A DNA stretch of 64,000 bases from positions 936,001 through 1,000,000 of the forward strand of contig NZ_CP017478.1 in assembly GCF_001761325.1 (NCBI RefSeq), in the 5' to 3' direction. The notes beneath the pieces are model-generated. The model was not told where the DNA came from. It did not search any database and saw nothing but the letters and a program-made list of their open reading frames with translations. Source of the stretch: Urechidicola croceus (GTDB taxonomy: Bacteria; Bacteroidota; Bacteroidia; Flavobacteriales; Flavobacteriaceae). A program made the position numbers and the translations under genes. Positions 18,151-24,309 of the stretch are shown piece after piece (positions within the stretch are counted from its first letter, which is position 1; each line of letters starts with the position of its first letter).

Positions 18151-18681
18151 TTATTTGATTTTTAATAATTGTACTTTATAAATTAATGGTTGATTTATTC
18201 CTATTTTTACTTGGTCTCCAGTATAACCAAATGCCTTAAATGATGGGAATAAAAACTGAACTTCCTCTCCTTCTCTCATCAATTTTAAACCGTTTTGCAA
18301 ACCCGAAGTAATATCCTCTTTATCAATTAAATAATTAACTTGTCCAAATGTTTCTTTTGGATAAATAACAACATCATTTAAATCTAAAATTTCATACTCA
18401 AAAATAACTTCGTCACCTACCTTAGGCATCTCTACATCTTCAACTTCTTGCTGAATATATTTATACCAAAAGCCATTTTCAGAGGTGAAATAATTATTAG
18501 TTGAATCTTGAGCAATATAATATTCTATTGCAGATTTCTGTATTTCATTTATCTTTTTATTTCTTTCGATAGATTCTTCTATAAATGTATCAGACTTATG
18601 GCTTATAGGTTTGCGTGGAGTTGGCTCTAAACATGAGATTAGAGTTAGCAAAAGAAATACTAAATAAAGACTATTCTTCAT
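18151..18681 (-). CDS. gldI: gliding-motility-associated FKBP-like lipoprotein GldI
   Basis: This 176-residue lipoprotein (LLLTLISC) carries a helical N-terminal segment with FIEESIERNKKINEIQKSAIEYY. A divergent FKBP domain follows (PKVGDEVIFEYEILDLNDV, ITSGLQNGLKLMREGEEVQFLFPSFKAFGY). Length, N-terminal helix and the weakened FKBP active site fit GldI of Flavobacterium johnsoniae, which is required for gliding and thought to help fold gliding/type 9 secretion components. It overlaps nrnA by 11 bases, the flavobacterial gldI-nrnA arrangement. Its presence makes a gliding or at least T9SS-bearing flavobacterium likely. Other FKBP lipoproteins are possible alternatives. Confidence 0.85.
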   Translation of the reverse strand: MKNSLYLVFLLLTLISCLEPTPRKPISHKSDTFIEESIERNKKINEIQKSAIEYYIAQDSTNNYFTSENGFWYKYIQQEVEDVEMPKVGDEVIFEYEILDLNDVVIYPKETFGQVNYLIDKEDITSGLQNGLKLMREGEEVQFLFPSFKAFGYTGDQVKIGINQPLIYKVQLLKIK

Positions 18682-19702
18682 CAGATTTTAATAATTCAGT
18701 TTTGTAATTAGGCAACAAACTTAAAAAATTAGTGACTGTTTCTTCTAAGGACACAGTTGAACGTCCACCAGCAGCATTATCATGTCCTCCACCTTCAAAA
18801 TGATTTCTTGCAAATTGATTTACTGAAAACTTTCCTTTGGAGCGAAAAGAGATTTTAATAATCTTTTGTTCTACATCTTCAATAAAAATTGCAGCAAAAA
18901 TAATTCCATCCAAAGATAAGGCATAATTAACAACACCTTCAGTATCTCCCTTTTGAAAATTAAACGAATCTAATTCGGCTTGAGACATTGTGATATATGC
19001 TGTTCTTAACTTTGGTTCTACTTTTAAATTACTTAAGGCTTTTCCCAAAAGTTGTAAACGACTGTATGAGTTTGTATCATAAACATCATTGTGAATTTTA
19101 GCGTTTTTTGCTCCTTTATCAATCAAATCTGCTATAATTCTATGAGTTGTACTTGTTGTTGATGGAAATCTAAATGAACCTGTATCAGTCATTATACCAG
19201 TATATAAACAAGATGCTATATCAGCATTAATTTTATCTATATCTTCTAACTTTTCTAAAAAATGGTACACCATTTGGCAAGTTGAACAAATAGATGTATC
19301 TGAATAAATATATTCTCCTATTGAAGTATCTGGCTGCTGATGATGATCAATCATTATAAAAGTTCCTTCAAATTTTTCAACTGTGTTAGCCATATCATCG
19401 CCAATTCTATGCAGTGCGTTGAAGTCTAACAAAAATATAATATCAGCCTTTTTCAATGCTTTTTTTGATTGAGAGTTTTGCTTATCAAAAAAACGAACCT
19501 TTTTTGATGCAGGCATCCATTTTAAAAATTCTGGATAATCATTTGGCGCTACAACTGTTACATTATGCGTTTCATTTAAATAATGATACATTGCTAACGA
19601 TGCTCCAATAGCGTCTCCGTCTGGGTTTCTATGTGGTATTATTACTATATTATGTGGTGTTGATAGTAATTTCTTTATTTCTTGTATTTGTTCTTTAGTC
19701 AT
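18671..19702 (-). CDS. nrnA: DHH/DHHA1 phosphoesterase (NrnA-like oligoribonuclease / pAp phosphatase)
   Basis: The DHH domain shows IPHRNPDGDAIGASLA, FLLDFNALHRIGD and MIDHHQQPD (the Asp and His metal ligands). The DHHA1 domain ends with FEGGGHDNAAGG, which binds the nucleotide. NrnA proteins trim nano-RNAs of two to five nucleotides and dephosphorylate 3'-phosphoadenosine 5'-phosphate in the cytoplasm. I use the ATG at 19702 (MTKEQIQEIKKLL), which matches the usual family N-terminus. An in-frame GTG at 19735 would add eleven residues and run close to the ndk promoter. It is the first gene of a leftward unit with gldI and the FKBP genes, divergent from ndk. Confidence 0.92.
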   Translation of the reverse strand: MTKEQIQEIKKLLSTPHNIVIIPHRNPDGDAIGASLAMYHYLNETHNVTVVAPNDYPEFLKWMPASKKVRFFDKQNSQSKKALKKADIIFLLDFNALHRIGDDMANTVEKFEGTFIMIDHHQQPDTSIGEYIYSDTSICSTCQMVYHFLEKLEDIDKINADIASCLYTGIMTDTGSFRFPSTTSTTHRIIADLIDKGAKNAKIHNDVYDTNSYSRLQLLGKALSNLKVEPKLRTAYITMSQAELDSFNFQKGDTEGVVNYALSLDGIIFAAIFIEDVEQKIIKISFRSKGKFSVNQFARNHFEGGGHDNAAGGRSTVSLEETVTNFLSLLPNYKTELLKSDEE

Positions 19703-19737
19703 AGGTTGCGAATATACAATTATTTGTTTATTCACTA

Positions 19738-19766
19738 TTTGTTTTTAAAAGAAAACAGTACATTTG
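19738..19766 (+). promoter_or_regulatory. ndk promoter
   Basis: TTTG (19738-19741), 17 bases, then TACATTTG (19759-19766) match the Bacteroidota -33/-7 pair. Transcription would start near 19772, leaving a short leader before the ATG at 19791. Confidence 0.7.
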
Positions 19767-19790
19767 CACCCGATTAATAAACAAAATTAA

Positions 19791-20210
19791 ATGGCAACAA
19801 ATAGAACATTTACAATGCTTAAACCTGATTCAGTTGAAAAAGGGTATATAGGCGCAATTTTAGAAAAAATTAATGCTGCAGGATTCAAAATTGTAGCAAT
19901 GAAAATGACACAAATGACTACTGCAGATGCAGAAACGTTTTATGCTGTTCACAACGAAAGACCATTTTTTGGTGAATTAGTTGAGTACATGACACGTGGT
20001 CCTATTGTGGCTGCAATTTTAGAAAAAGAAAATGCTGTTGAAGATTTTAGAGCATTAATTGGCGCTACTAATCCAGCAGATGCTGCTGAAGGTACTATTC
20101 GCAAATTATATGCTGCTTCAATGGGTGAAAATGCTGTACACGGTAGTGATAGTGATGAAAATGCTGCAATTGAAGGTTTTTTCCATTTTTCTGGAAGAGA
20201 ACAATTCTAA
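19791..20210 (+). CDS. ndk: nucleoside diphosphate kinase
   Basis: The 139-residue protein has the full NDK pattern: [13 protein letters not shown] at the start, [19 protein letters not shown] in the middle, and [12 protein letters not shown] with the phosphate-carrying His117. It equilibrates the gamma phosphates of nucleoside triphosphates in the cytoplasm. Length is normal. It stands alone between its own promoter and a strong hairpin terminator, as befits a housekeeping gene. Two short accessory genes separate it from DUF721-recF. Confidence 0.98.
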   Translation: MATNRTFTMLKPDSVEKGYIGAILEKINAAGFKIVAMKMTQMTTADAETFYAVHNERPFFGELVEYMTRGPIVAAILEKENAVEDFRALIGATNPADAAEGTIRKLYAASMGENAVHGSDSDENAAIEGFFHFSGREQF

Positions 20211-20233
20211 GCACCTAAAAATAAAACTTTTAA

Positions 20234-20268
20234 AACCGATTTATTTAAATATAAATCGGTTTTTTTTT
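20234..20268 (+). terminator. ndk terminator
   Basis: AACCGATTTA (20234-20243) pairs with TAAATCGGTT (20252-20261) over an 8-base loop and is followed by seven more T residues. This is a textbook intrinsic terminator 24 bases after the ndk stop. Confidence 0.88.
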
Positions 20269-20296
20269 GCGTGAAATTAAGAATTTCATACTTTTG
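20266..20296 (+). promoter_or_regulatory. promoter of the STAS-like pseudogene
   Basis: TTTG (20266-20269), 19 bases, then TACTTTTG (20289-20296) form a near-perfect -33/-7 pair 43 bases before the ATG at 20339. The broken gene therefore still has an intact promoter, which suggests recent inactivation. The -33 element overlaps the T-tract of the ndk terminator. Confidence 0.6.
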
Positions 20297-20338
20297 CACC
20301 CCATTAATAAGTTGTAAGTTCAACCAATGCTATGCTAA

Positions 20339-20710
20339 ATGAAATTTGAAATAATCTACACAAATAATAAGGCTATTACTACTTTTAAAGATGATATTGG
20401 CGGATATGAAATTTTAAAAGCTTTTACTGAAATTATTGATTATATAGATTTAGATAATCTAAAATATATCATTTTCGATTATTCTAATATTACATCTTTT
20501 ACTATTCCTCCAGATTATATTAAAACATTAAAAACTTTCACTCAATTTCCAAGTTAATGGAATGAAGATGTAAAAGCAATTACTGTATCTAACAATGAAA
20601 ATGTTAATAAGATGATTACTGAAGTTATGAAACATAATGATGACTTACGATGGGAATACTTACTTTTTGACAATATAGATAAGGCTCTAAACTGGTGTAA
20701 TAATAATTAA
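20339..20710 (+). pseudogene. STAS/SpoIIAA-like small protein interrupted by an in-frame stop
   Basis: The frame opens at ATG 20339 (MKFEIIYTNNKAITTFKDDI) and meets TAA at 20555-20557 (codon 73). The same frame then continues without any other stop to TAA at 20708-20710, reading WNEDVKAITVSNNENVNKM and later WEYLLFDNIDKALNWCNNN. The whole gives about 123 residues. Its beta-alpha pattern (KYIIFDYSNITSF, then AITVSNN, then LFDNIDKALNW) resembles the single-domain STAS-like proteins of Bacteroidota. One substitution to TAA, or a sequencing error, is the simplest explanation. The promoter is intact. If the stop is real, only a 72-residue fragment is made. Function unknown. Confidence 0.7.
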
Positions 20711-20804
20711 ATTGTGATAGTAGTTCCATACTACGCAACCAATTTAAATTTCTGCATCTTAACTTTAATGCATTATATAGATAAATTCAATCCTATTTGC
20801 TAAT

Positions 20805-21152
20805 ATGAAAATAAAATTTGTTTTAATTCTAATAACAATAACACTTTTTCAAAATTGTAATGAAAACGACGAGCCTATCAACCCTCCTTGTATTGAAAAT
20901 ATAATTATCTCAATACAAGAGCAAGATGTTTGGAATCCTCCTGCTAAAATATATAGTTATAGATACGATAATCAATTTGTTTTTTTTATTCCTCAAAGAT
21001 GTTGTGATATACCTAGTCAATTATTAGATGAAAATTGTAATTTTATTTGCTCACCTGATGGAGGAATTATTGGAAGTGGTGATGGTGAATGCCCTGATTT
21101 TTTCGACAATCGTACAGATGAGTATTTGCTATGGGAAGACGATAGAGAATAA
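20805..21152 (+). CDS. cysteine-rich lipoprotein (DUF6970-like)
   Basis: A lipoprotein signal (LITITLFQNC) precedes about 97 residues with a short conserved-looking core: VFFIPQRCCDIPSQL, then CNFICSPDGG and GSGDGECPDFF. Six cysteines, including a CC pair, suggest disulphides outside the cytoplasm. I recognise this pattern from small Bacteroidota lipoproteins (I believe DUF6970), which have no known function. It follows the STAS-like pseudogene by 94 bases without a clear promoter of its own and ends 1 base before the convergent DUF721 gene. Together with the pseudogene it looks like an accessory insertion between ndk and recF. Confidence 0.65.
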   Translation: MKIKFVLILITITLFQNCNENDEPINPPCIENIIISIQEQDVWNPPAKIYSYRYDNQFVFFIPQRCCDIPSQLLDENCNFICSPDGGIIGSGDGECPDFFDNRTDEYLLWEDDRE

Positions 21153-21153
21153 T

Positions 21154-21450
21154 CTATACAAGCATCAATTTAGCAACTATATCCCCACCCATTTCTTCAT
21201 TAATCATCTTGATAATCTTATCTTTTCCATACGTTAACTCTTCTCTCAACACTGAAGATTTCAATCGTACGATTAATGTTTTATTCTGTAACTCTACACT
21301 TTCGGTATAAGACATTACACCGTTACCCATCAATTTACCCCACGCTTCACGAACATCCATTTTTTGAAGACCTTTACTTAAATTGTTTTGTTGAATCACA
21401 ACTTTCATAAGATCTTTCATACTATGATATTCATTCTCTCTTTTTGCCAT
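21154..21450 (-). CDS. DUF721 domain protein (DciA-like)
   Basis: This 98-residue protein contains KDLMKVVIQQNNLSKGLQKM and VREAWGKLMGNGVMSYTESVEL, then a basic beta-hairpin end (NKTLIVRLKSSVLREELTYG). This is the DUF721 family. The actinobacterial and gammaproteobacterial relative DciA loads the replicative helicase DnaB; many genomes that lack DnaC carry it. Bacteroidota members are often placed next to recF, as here. Its start codon overlaps the recF stop by one base, so translation is coupled. The helicase-loading role in this organism is an inference. Confidence 0.85.
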   Translation of the reverse strand: MAKRENEYHSMKDLMKVVIQQNNLSKGLQKMDVREAWGKLMGNGVMSYTESVELQNKTLIVRLKSSVLREELTYGKDKIIKMINEEMGGDIVAKLMLV

Positions 21451-22529
21451 TATAATCTAAAAATTTGATACGATTGATTTGTCTTTTTAACTACTTCTTC
21501 TGTCCTATCAGCATGTGTATCACTTATAAATAATTGTCCGAAATCATCTTGATTGACCAAATCAATAATTTGAGAAACTCGATTTGCATCCAACTTATCA
21601 AAAATATCATCTAATAATAATATAGGTCTCACTTTTGCAAGGTTTTTTATAAAATCAAACTGTGCCAATTTTAAAGCAATTAAAAACGATTTTTGTTGAC
21701 CTTGACTACCAAATTTTTTAATAGGATAGTTATCTATTTCAAAAAACAAATCATCCTTATGAACACCAACACTAGTATATTGTAACAATCTATCTTTAGC
21801 TAAACTCTGTGTTAGTAAATCAATTAGTGAACCATCATTCATTTGACTTTTATAACCTAGATTAACTTGTTCTTTACCATTTGAAATTGACTTATACCTA
21901 TCAATAAAAATTGGAGTAAATTGAGTTAAAAACTCTTTTCTTTTCTCGTGAATTATGGTACCATAAGTCTCTAATTGCTCGTCATAAACCTTTAAATTTA
22001 ATTCATCAAAAGTTCGGTTAGCAGCAAAATATTTTAATAATGAGTTACGCTGCATTAACACTTTATTATAATTAATAAGTGTTTTTAAATATGATGAATC
22101 CGATTGAGAAATTACACCGTCGATAAATTTACGTCTTGTATCACTTCCTTCTATTATTAAATCTCTATCAGCTGGAGAAATAATTACCAAAGGTAAATAC
22201 CCAATATGATCAGAAAACTTCTCATATTCCTTATCATTTCTTTTTATAACCTTTTTCTGACCACGCCTTAAACTACAAATTACTTTATCACTTCTATTAT
22301 TAATATTGTATTCTCCTTCAATCATAAAAAACTCCTGATTGTGCCTAATATTTTGAGTTGCTATAGGATTAAAGTAACTTTTCCCAAAGGAAAGATAATA
22401 AATTGCATCTAAAACATTTGTTTTTCCTATTCCATTATTCCCAACAAAACAATTTATTTTACTCTGAAAATCAAACGATTGAGATTCGAAATTTTTAAAA
22501 TTTAAAAGTGATAATTTTTGTAAATACAT
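21450..22529 (-). CDS. recF: DNA replication and repair protein RecF
   Basis: This SMC-like ATPase of 359 residues acts with RecO and RecR to load RecA onto single-stranded gaps. Walker A is [19 protein letters not shown] near the N-terminus; the signature and Walker B parts are [16 protein letters not shown] and [13 protein letters not shown], followed by [10 protein letters not shown]. The middle holds [20 protein letters not shown], typical of RecF. Length and order are normal. It is the first gene of a two-gene leftward unit with DUF721 and is divergent from the TPR gene. Confidence 0.97.
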   Translation of the reverse strand: MYLQKLSLLNFKNFESQSFDFQSKINCFVGNNGIGKTNVLDAIYYLSFGKSYFNPIATQNIRHNQEFFMIEGEYNINNRSDKVICSLRRGQKKVIKRNDKEYEKFSDHIGYLPLVIISPADRDLIIEGSDTRRKFIDGVISQSDSSYLKTLINYNKVLMQRNSLLKYFAANRTFDELNLKVYDEQLETYGTIIHEKRKEFLTQFTPIFIDRYKSISNGKEQVNLGYKSQMNDGSLIDLLTQSLAKDRLLQYTSVGVHKDDLFFEIDNYPIKKFGSQGQQKSFLIALKLAQFDFIKNLAKVRPILLLDDIFDKLDANRVSQIIDLVNQDDFGQLFISDTHADRTEEVVKKTNQSYQIFRL

Positions 22530-22556
22530 TGTTTTTGTTATCTTGAAAAAAGAATG

Positions 22557-22579
22557 CGCAAAATATTGAAAATTTTGCG
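22557..22579. promoter_or_regulatory. inverted repeat in the recF / TPR-gene divergent region
   Basis: CGCAAAAT (22557-22564) and ATTTTGCG (22572-22579) are perfect inverted copies with a 7-base spacer. The TTTTGCG half reappears in the downstream -7 region (22616-22622). It may be an operator or a pair of weak opposed -7 elements. No regulator is known. Confidence 0.35.
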
Positions 22580-22612
22580 ATTATTGGACTTTTACTTTCC
22601 AATTAAATATCA

Positions 22613-22620
22613 TACTTTTG
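22613..22620 (+). promoter_or_regulatory. -7 box upstream of the TPR protein gene
   Basis: TACTTTTG matches TAnnTTTG exactly and lies 22 bases before the ATG at 22643. I do not see a TTG at the usual distance upstream. Confidence 0.55.
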
Positions 22621-22642
22621 CGCCTACAAATTTAAGAAGATA

Positions 22643-23416
22643 ATGGCAACTTATAAAAAAAGAGGAAACAAAAAAGTTAAAAATGAAGTCGGAGATATAA
22701 AAACGGCTATTGAGGAGAATAGTACTACGGCTGAAGTATTTAATACTTTAGACGAAACTGCTTCAAGATCGGAAGAATGGGTTATAAAAAACCAAAAAAA
22801 CATTTTTATTGTTCTTGGATTAATTGTTGCTAGTATATTAGGATATTTAGCATACCAAAATCTAGTATCTGAACCTAATGAAAAAGTTGCTGCAAATGAA
22901 TTAGCATTTCCTAAAAAATATTTTGAACAAGCTAACGCTGCAAATGTTGCTAAAGATTCATTATATACTTTAGGTCTTGAAGGTGGTGAAGGAAAATTTG
23001 GTTTTATTGACATTGCAGATGAATTTTCTGGTACTAAAGCTGGAAACTTAGCAAACTATTATGCTGGTATTTCTTATTTAAAAATGAAAAACTACCAAGA
23101 TGCAATAGAATATTTAGATAAATTTTCTTCAGAAGATGATATTTTAGGTCCTGTTGCTAAAGGCGCTATTGGAGATGCATTTTCTGATTTAGAACAATAT
23201 GATAGTGCTCTTGAATATTATGAAGCCGCTGCAAATCTTAGAGATAATGATTTTTCAACTCCTTTATTTTTATTCAAAGCTGCAAATATGGCTTTAGATT
23301 TAGGTAAATCTGACAAAGCTTTGGCAATGTTTGAACGAATTAAAAATTCATACCCAAAATCTGAAGAAGCAAAAAATATTGACATCTATATCAATAAAGC
23401 AAAATACGCAAACTAA
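22643..23416 (+). CDS. membrane-anchored tetratricopeptide-repeat protein
   Basis: A basic N-terminus (KKRGNKKVKNE) is followed by a helical stretch and one membrane helix at about residues 50-72 (NIFIVLGLIVASILGYLAY). A periplasmic domain follows with TPR-type repeats (YYAGISYLKMKNYQDAIEYLDKF, AKGAIGDAFSDLEQYDSALEYYEAA, KAANMALDLGKSDKALAMFERI). The layout resembles YfgM, a periplasmic chaperone partner of SecYEG, but could equally be a generic TPR scaffold. It is the first gene of a rightward run and precedes ribH by 11 bases. Flavobacteria commonly keep this TPR gene next to ribH. Confidence 0.8.
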   Translation: MATYKKRGNKKVKNEVGDIKTAIEENSTTAEVFNTLDETASRSEEWVIKNQKNIFIVLGLIVASILGYLAYQNLVSEPNEKVAANELAFPKKYFEQANAANVAKDSLYTLGLEGGEGKFGFIDIADEFSGTKAGNLANYYAGISYLKMKNYQDAIEYLDKFSSEDDILGPVAKGAIGDAFSDLEQYDSALEYYEAAANLRDNDFSTPLFLFKAANMALDLGKSDKALAMFERIKNSYPKSEEAKNIDIYINKAKYAN

Positions 23417-23427
23417 TTATTGATATA

Positions 23428-23898
23428 ATGGCTACAACTAATTTATCAAATTACGATAAAACAACAATCCCAAATGCGAAAAACCTTCGGTTTGGGATTG
23501 TTGTTTCAGAATGGAATGAAATTATAACTGAAAACTTATTTAAAGGTGCATACGATACATTAGTTGAAAATGGTGCGTTACCTGAAAACATTATTAGATG
23601 GAATGTTCCTGGAAGTTTTGAATTAATTTTTGGTTGTAAAAAATTACTTGAAAATCAAGAAGTTGATGCTGTTATTGCAATAGGTACTGTAATACAAGGT
23701 GAAACAAAACATTTTGATTTTGTATGTGATGGTGTAACCCAAGGTATTAAGGATTTAAACATTAAATATAAAGTGCCAACAATTTTTTGTGTATTAACTG
23801 ACAACACAATGCAACAGTCCATTGACCGATCTGGCGGAAAACATGGTAATAAAGGTGTAGAATGTGCTATTGCTGCTATTAAAATGGCAAACCTATAG
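23428..23898 (+). CDS. ribH: 6,7-dimethyl-8-ribityllumazine synthase
   Basis: This is the penultimate enzyme of riboflavin synthesis, joining the RibB product to 5-amino-6-ribitylaminouracil. The 156-residue protein has RFGIVVSEWNE (21-31), WNVPGSFELIFG, the substrate loop AIGTVIQGETKHFDFV with catalytic His95, GVTQGI, and CVLTDNTMQQSIDRSG. All are conserved in icosahedral lumazine synthases. The gene lies 11 bases after the TPR gene. Its codons 11-27 contain a perfect 16-bp inverted repeat, so the start of the mRNA should fold into a strong hairpin. Together with ribB at 0.7 kb it shows that riboflavin genes are scattered here. Confidence 0.97.
   Translation: MATTNLSNYDKTTIPNAKNLRFGIVVSEWNEIITENLFKGAYDTLVENGALPENIIRWNVPGSFELIFGCKKLLENQEVDAVIAIGTVIQGETKHFDFVCDGVTQGIKDLNIKYKVPTIFCVLTDNTMQQSIDRSGGKHGNKGVECAIAAIKMANL
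23459..23506 (+). repeat. perfect 16-bp inverted repeat inside ribH
   Basis: AAACAACAATCCCAAA (23459-23474) and TTTGGGATTGTTGTTT (23491-23506) are exact inverted copies with a 16-base loop. The loop itself can pair CGAA with TTCG. The right arm encodes the conserved FGIVV of lumazine synthase, and the left arm encodes the variable TTIPN. No T-run follows, so it is not a plain terminator. Confidence 0.9.
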
Positions 23899-23962
23899 TT
23901 AAACAACCTTTTCTCATTAGTCTATTTTAACTCAAATTTTAACAGGTTTTTATAAACAAAAC

Positions 23963-23993
23963 TTGACCACAAACGATTATTTGTGTAAATTTG
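23963..23993 (+). promoter_or_regulatory. promoter of the small membrane protein - mutL unit
   Basis: TTG (23963-23965), 20 bases, then TAAATTTG (23986-23993) match the Bacteroidota promoter well. The start site would be near 24000, which excludes the in-frame TTG at 23998 as a start codon and leaves ATG 24019. Confidence 0.72.
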
Positions 23994-24018
23994 ATACTTG
24001 CTAATTTTAAATTGGATA

Positions 24019-24309
24019 ATGATGTTTGGAAAGGCTTTTAAAACTCGATCTTATTACGTATTTGACTATAAACCTCGTTATTATGACGAGCGTAAAGAAC
24101 GTATTGAAGATTTGAAAAAAAAATACAATGGTGAAAGTTTAGATCATGAAATATCTAATATTAAGCTTACAAAAAACAACCTAAAAACTGATTGGGTAAA
24201 AAATAAAAAATCCGCTCCAAATCGTGCAACAAATATTAGATTGGCAGTTATAATTACAATATTAGTTGGAATTGTAGCCTACATTTTTGAACTACACAAA
24301 GCCTTTTAA
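24019..24309 (+). CDS. small membrane protein, riboprotein-like family of Flavobacteriia
   Basis: The product is about 96 residues. A basic, tyrosine-rich N-terminus (KTRSYYVFDYKPRYYDERK) is followed by a charged helix (ERIEDLKKKYNGES), and a single C-terminal membrane helix (LAVIITILVGIVAYIFELH). The KPRYYD pattern is found in short flavobacterial proteins encoded in front of mutL, and nothing is known of their function. The stop overlaps the mutL start by one base (TAATG), so it is cotranscribed and coupled with mutL. I place the start at ATG 24019 on promoter grounds; ATG 24022 is equally possible. Confidence 0.72.
   Translation: MMFGKAFKTRSYYVFDYKPRYYDERKERIEDLKKKYNGESLDHEISNIKLTKNNLKTDWVKNKKSAPNRATNIRLAVIITILVGIVAYIFELHKAF

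Noticed and set aside
19703-19735. Longer nrnA starting with GTG at 19735
   Set aside because: It would add eleven residues absent from the family N-terminus and run into the ndk promoter region. ATG 19702 fits better.
23998-24018. TTG start for the small membrane protein before mutL
   Set aside because: A consensus promoter (23963-23993) puts the transcript start near 24000, so TTG 23998 would not be in the mRNA.
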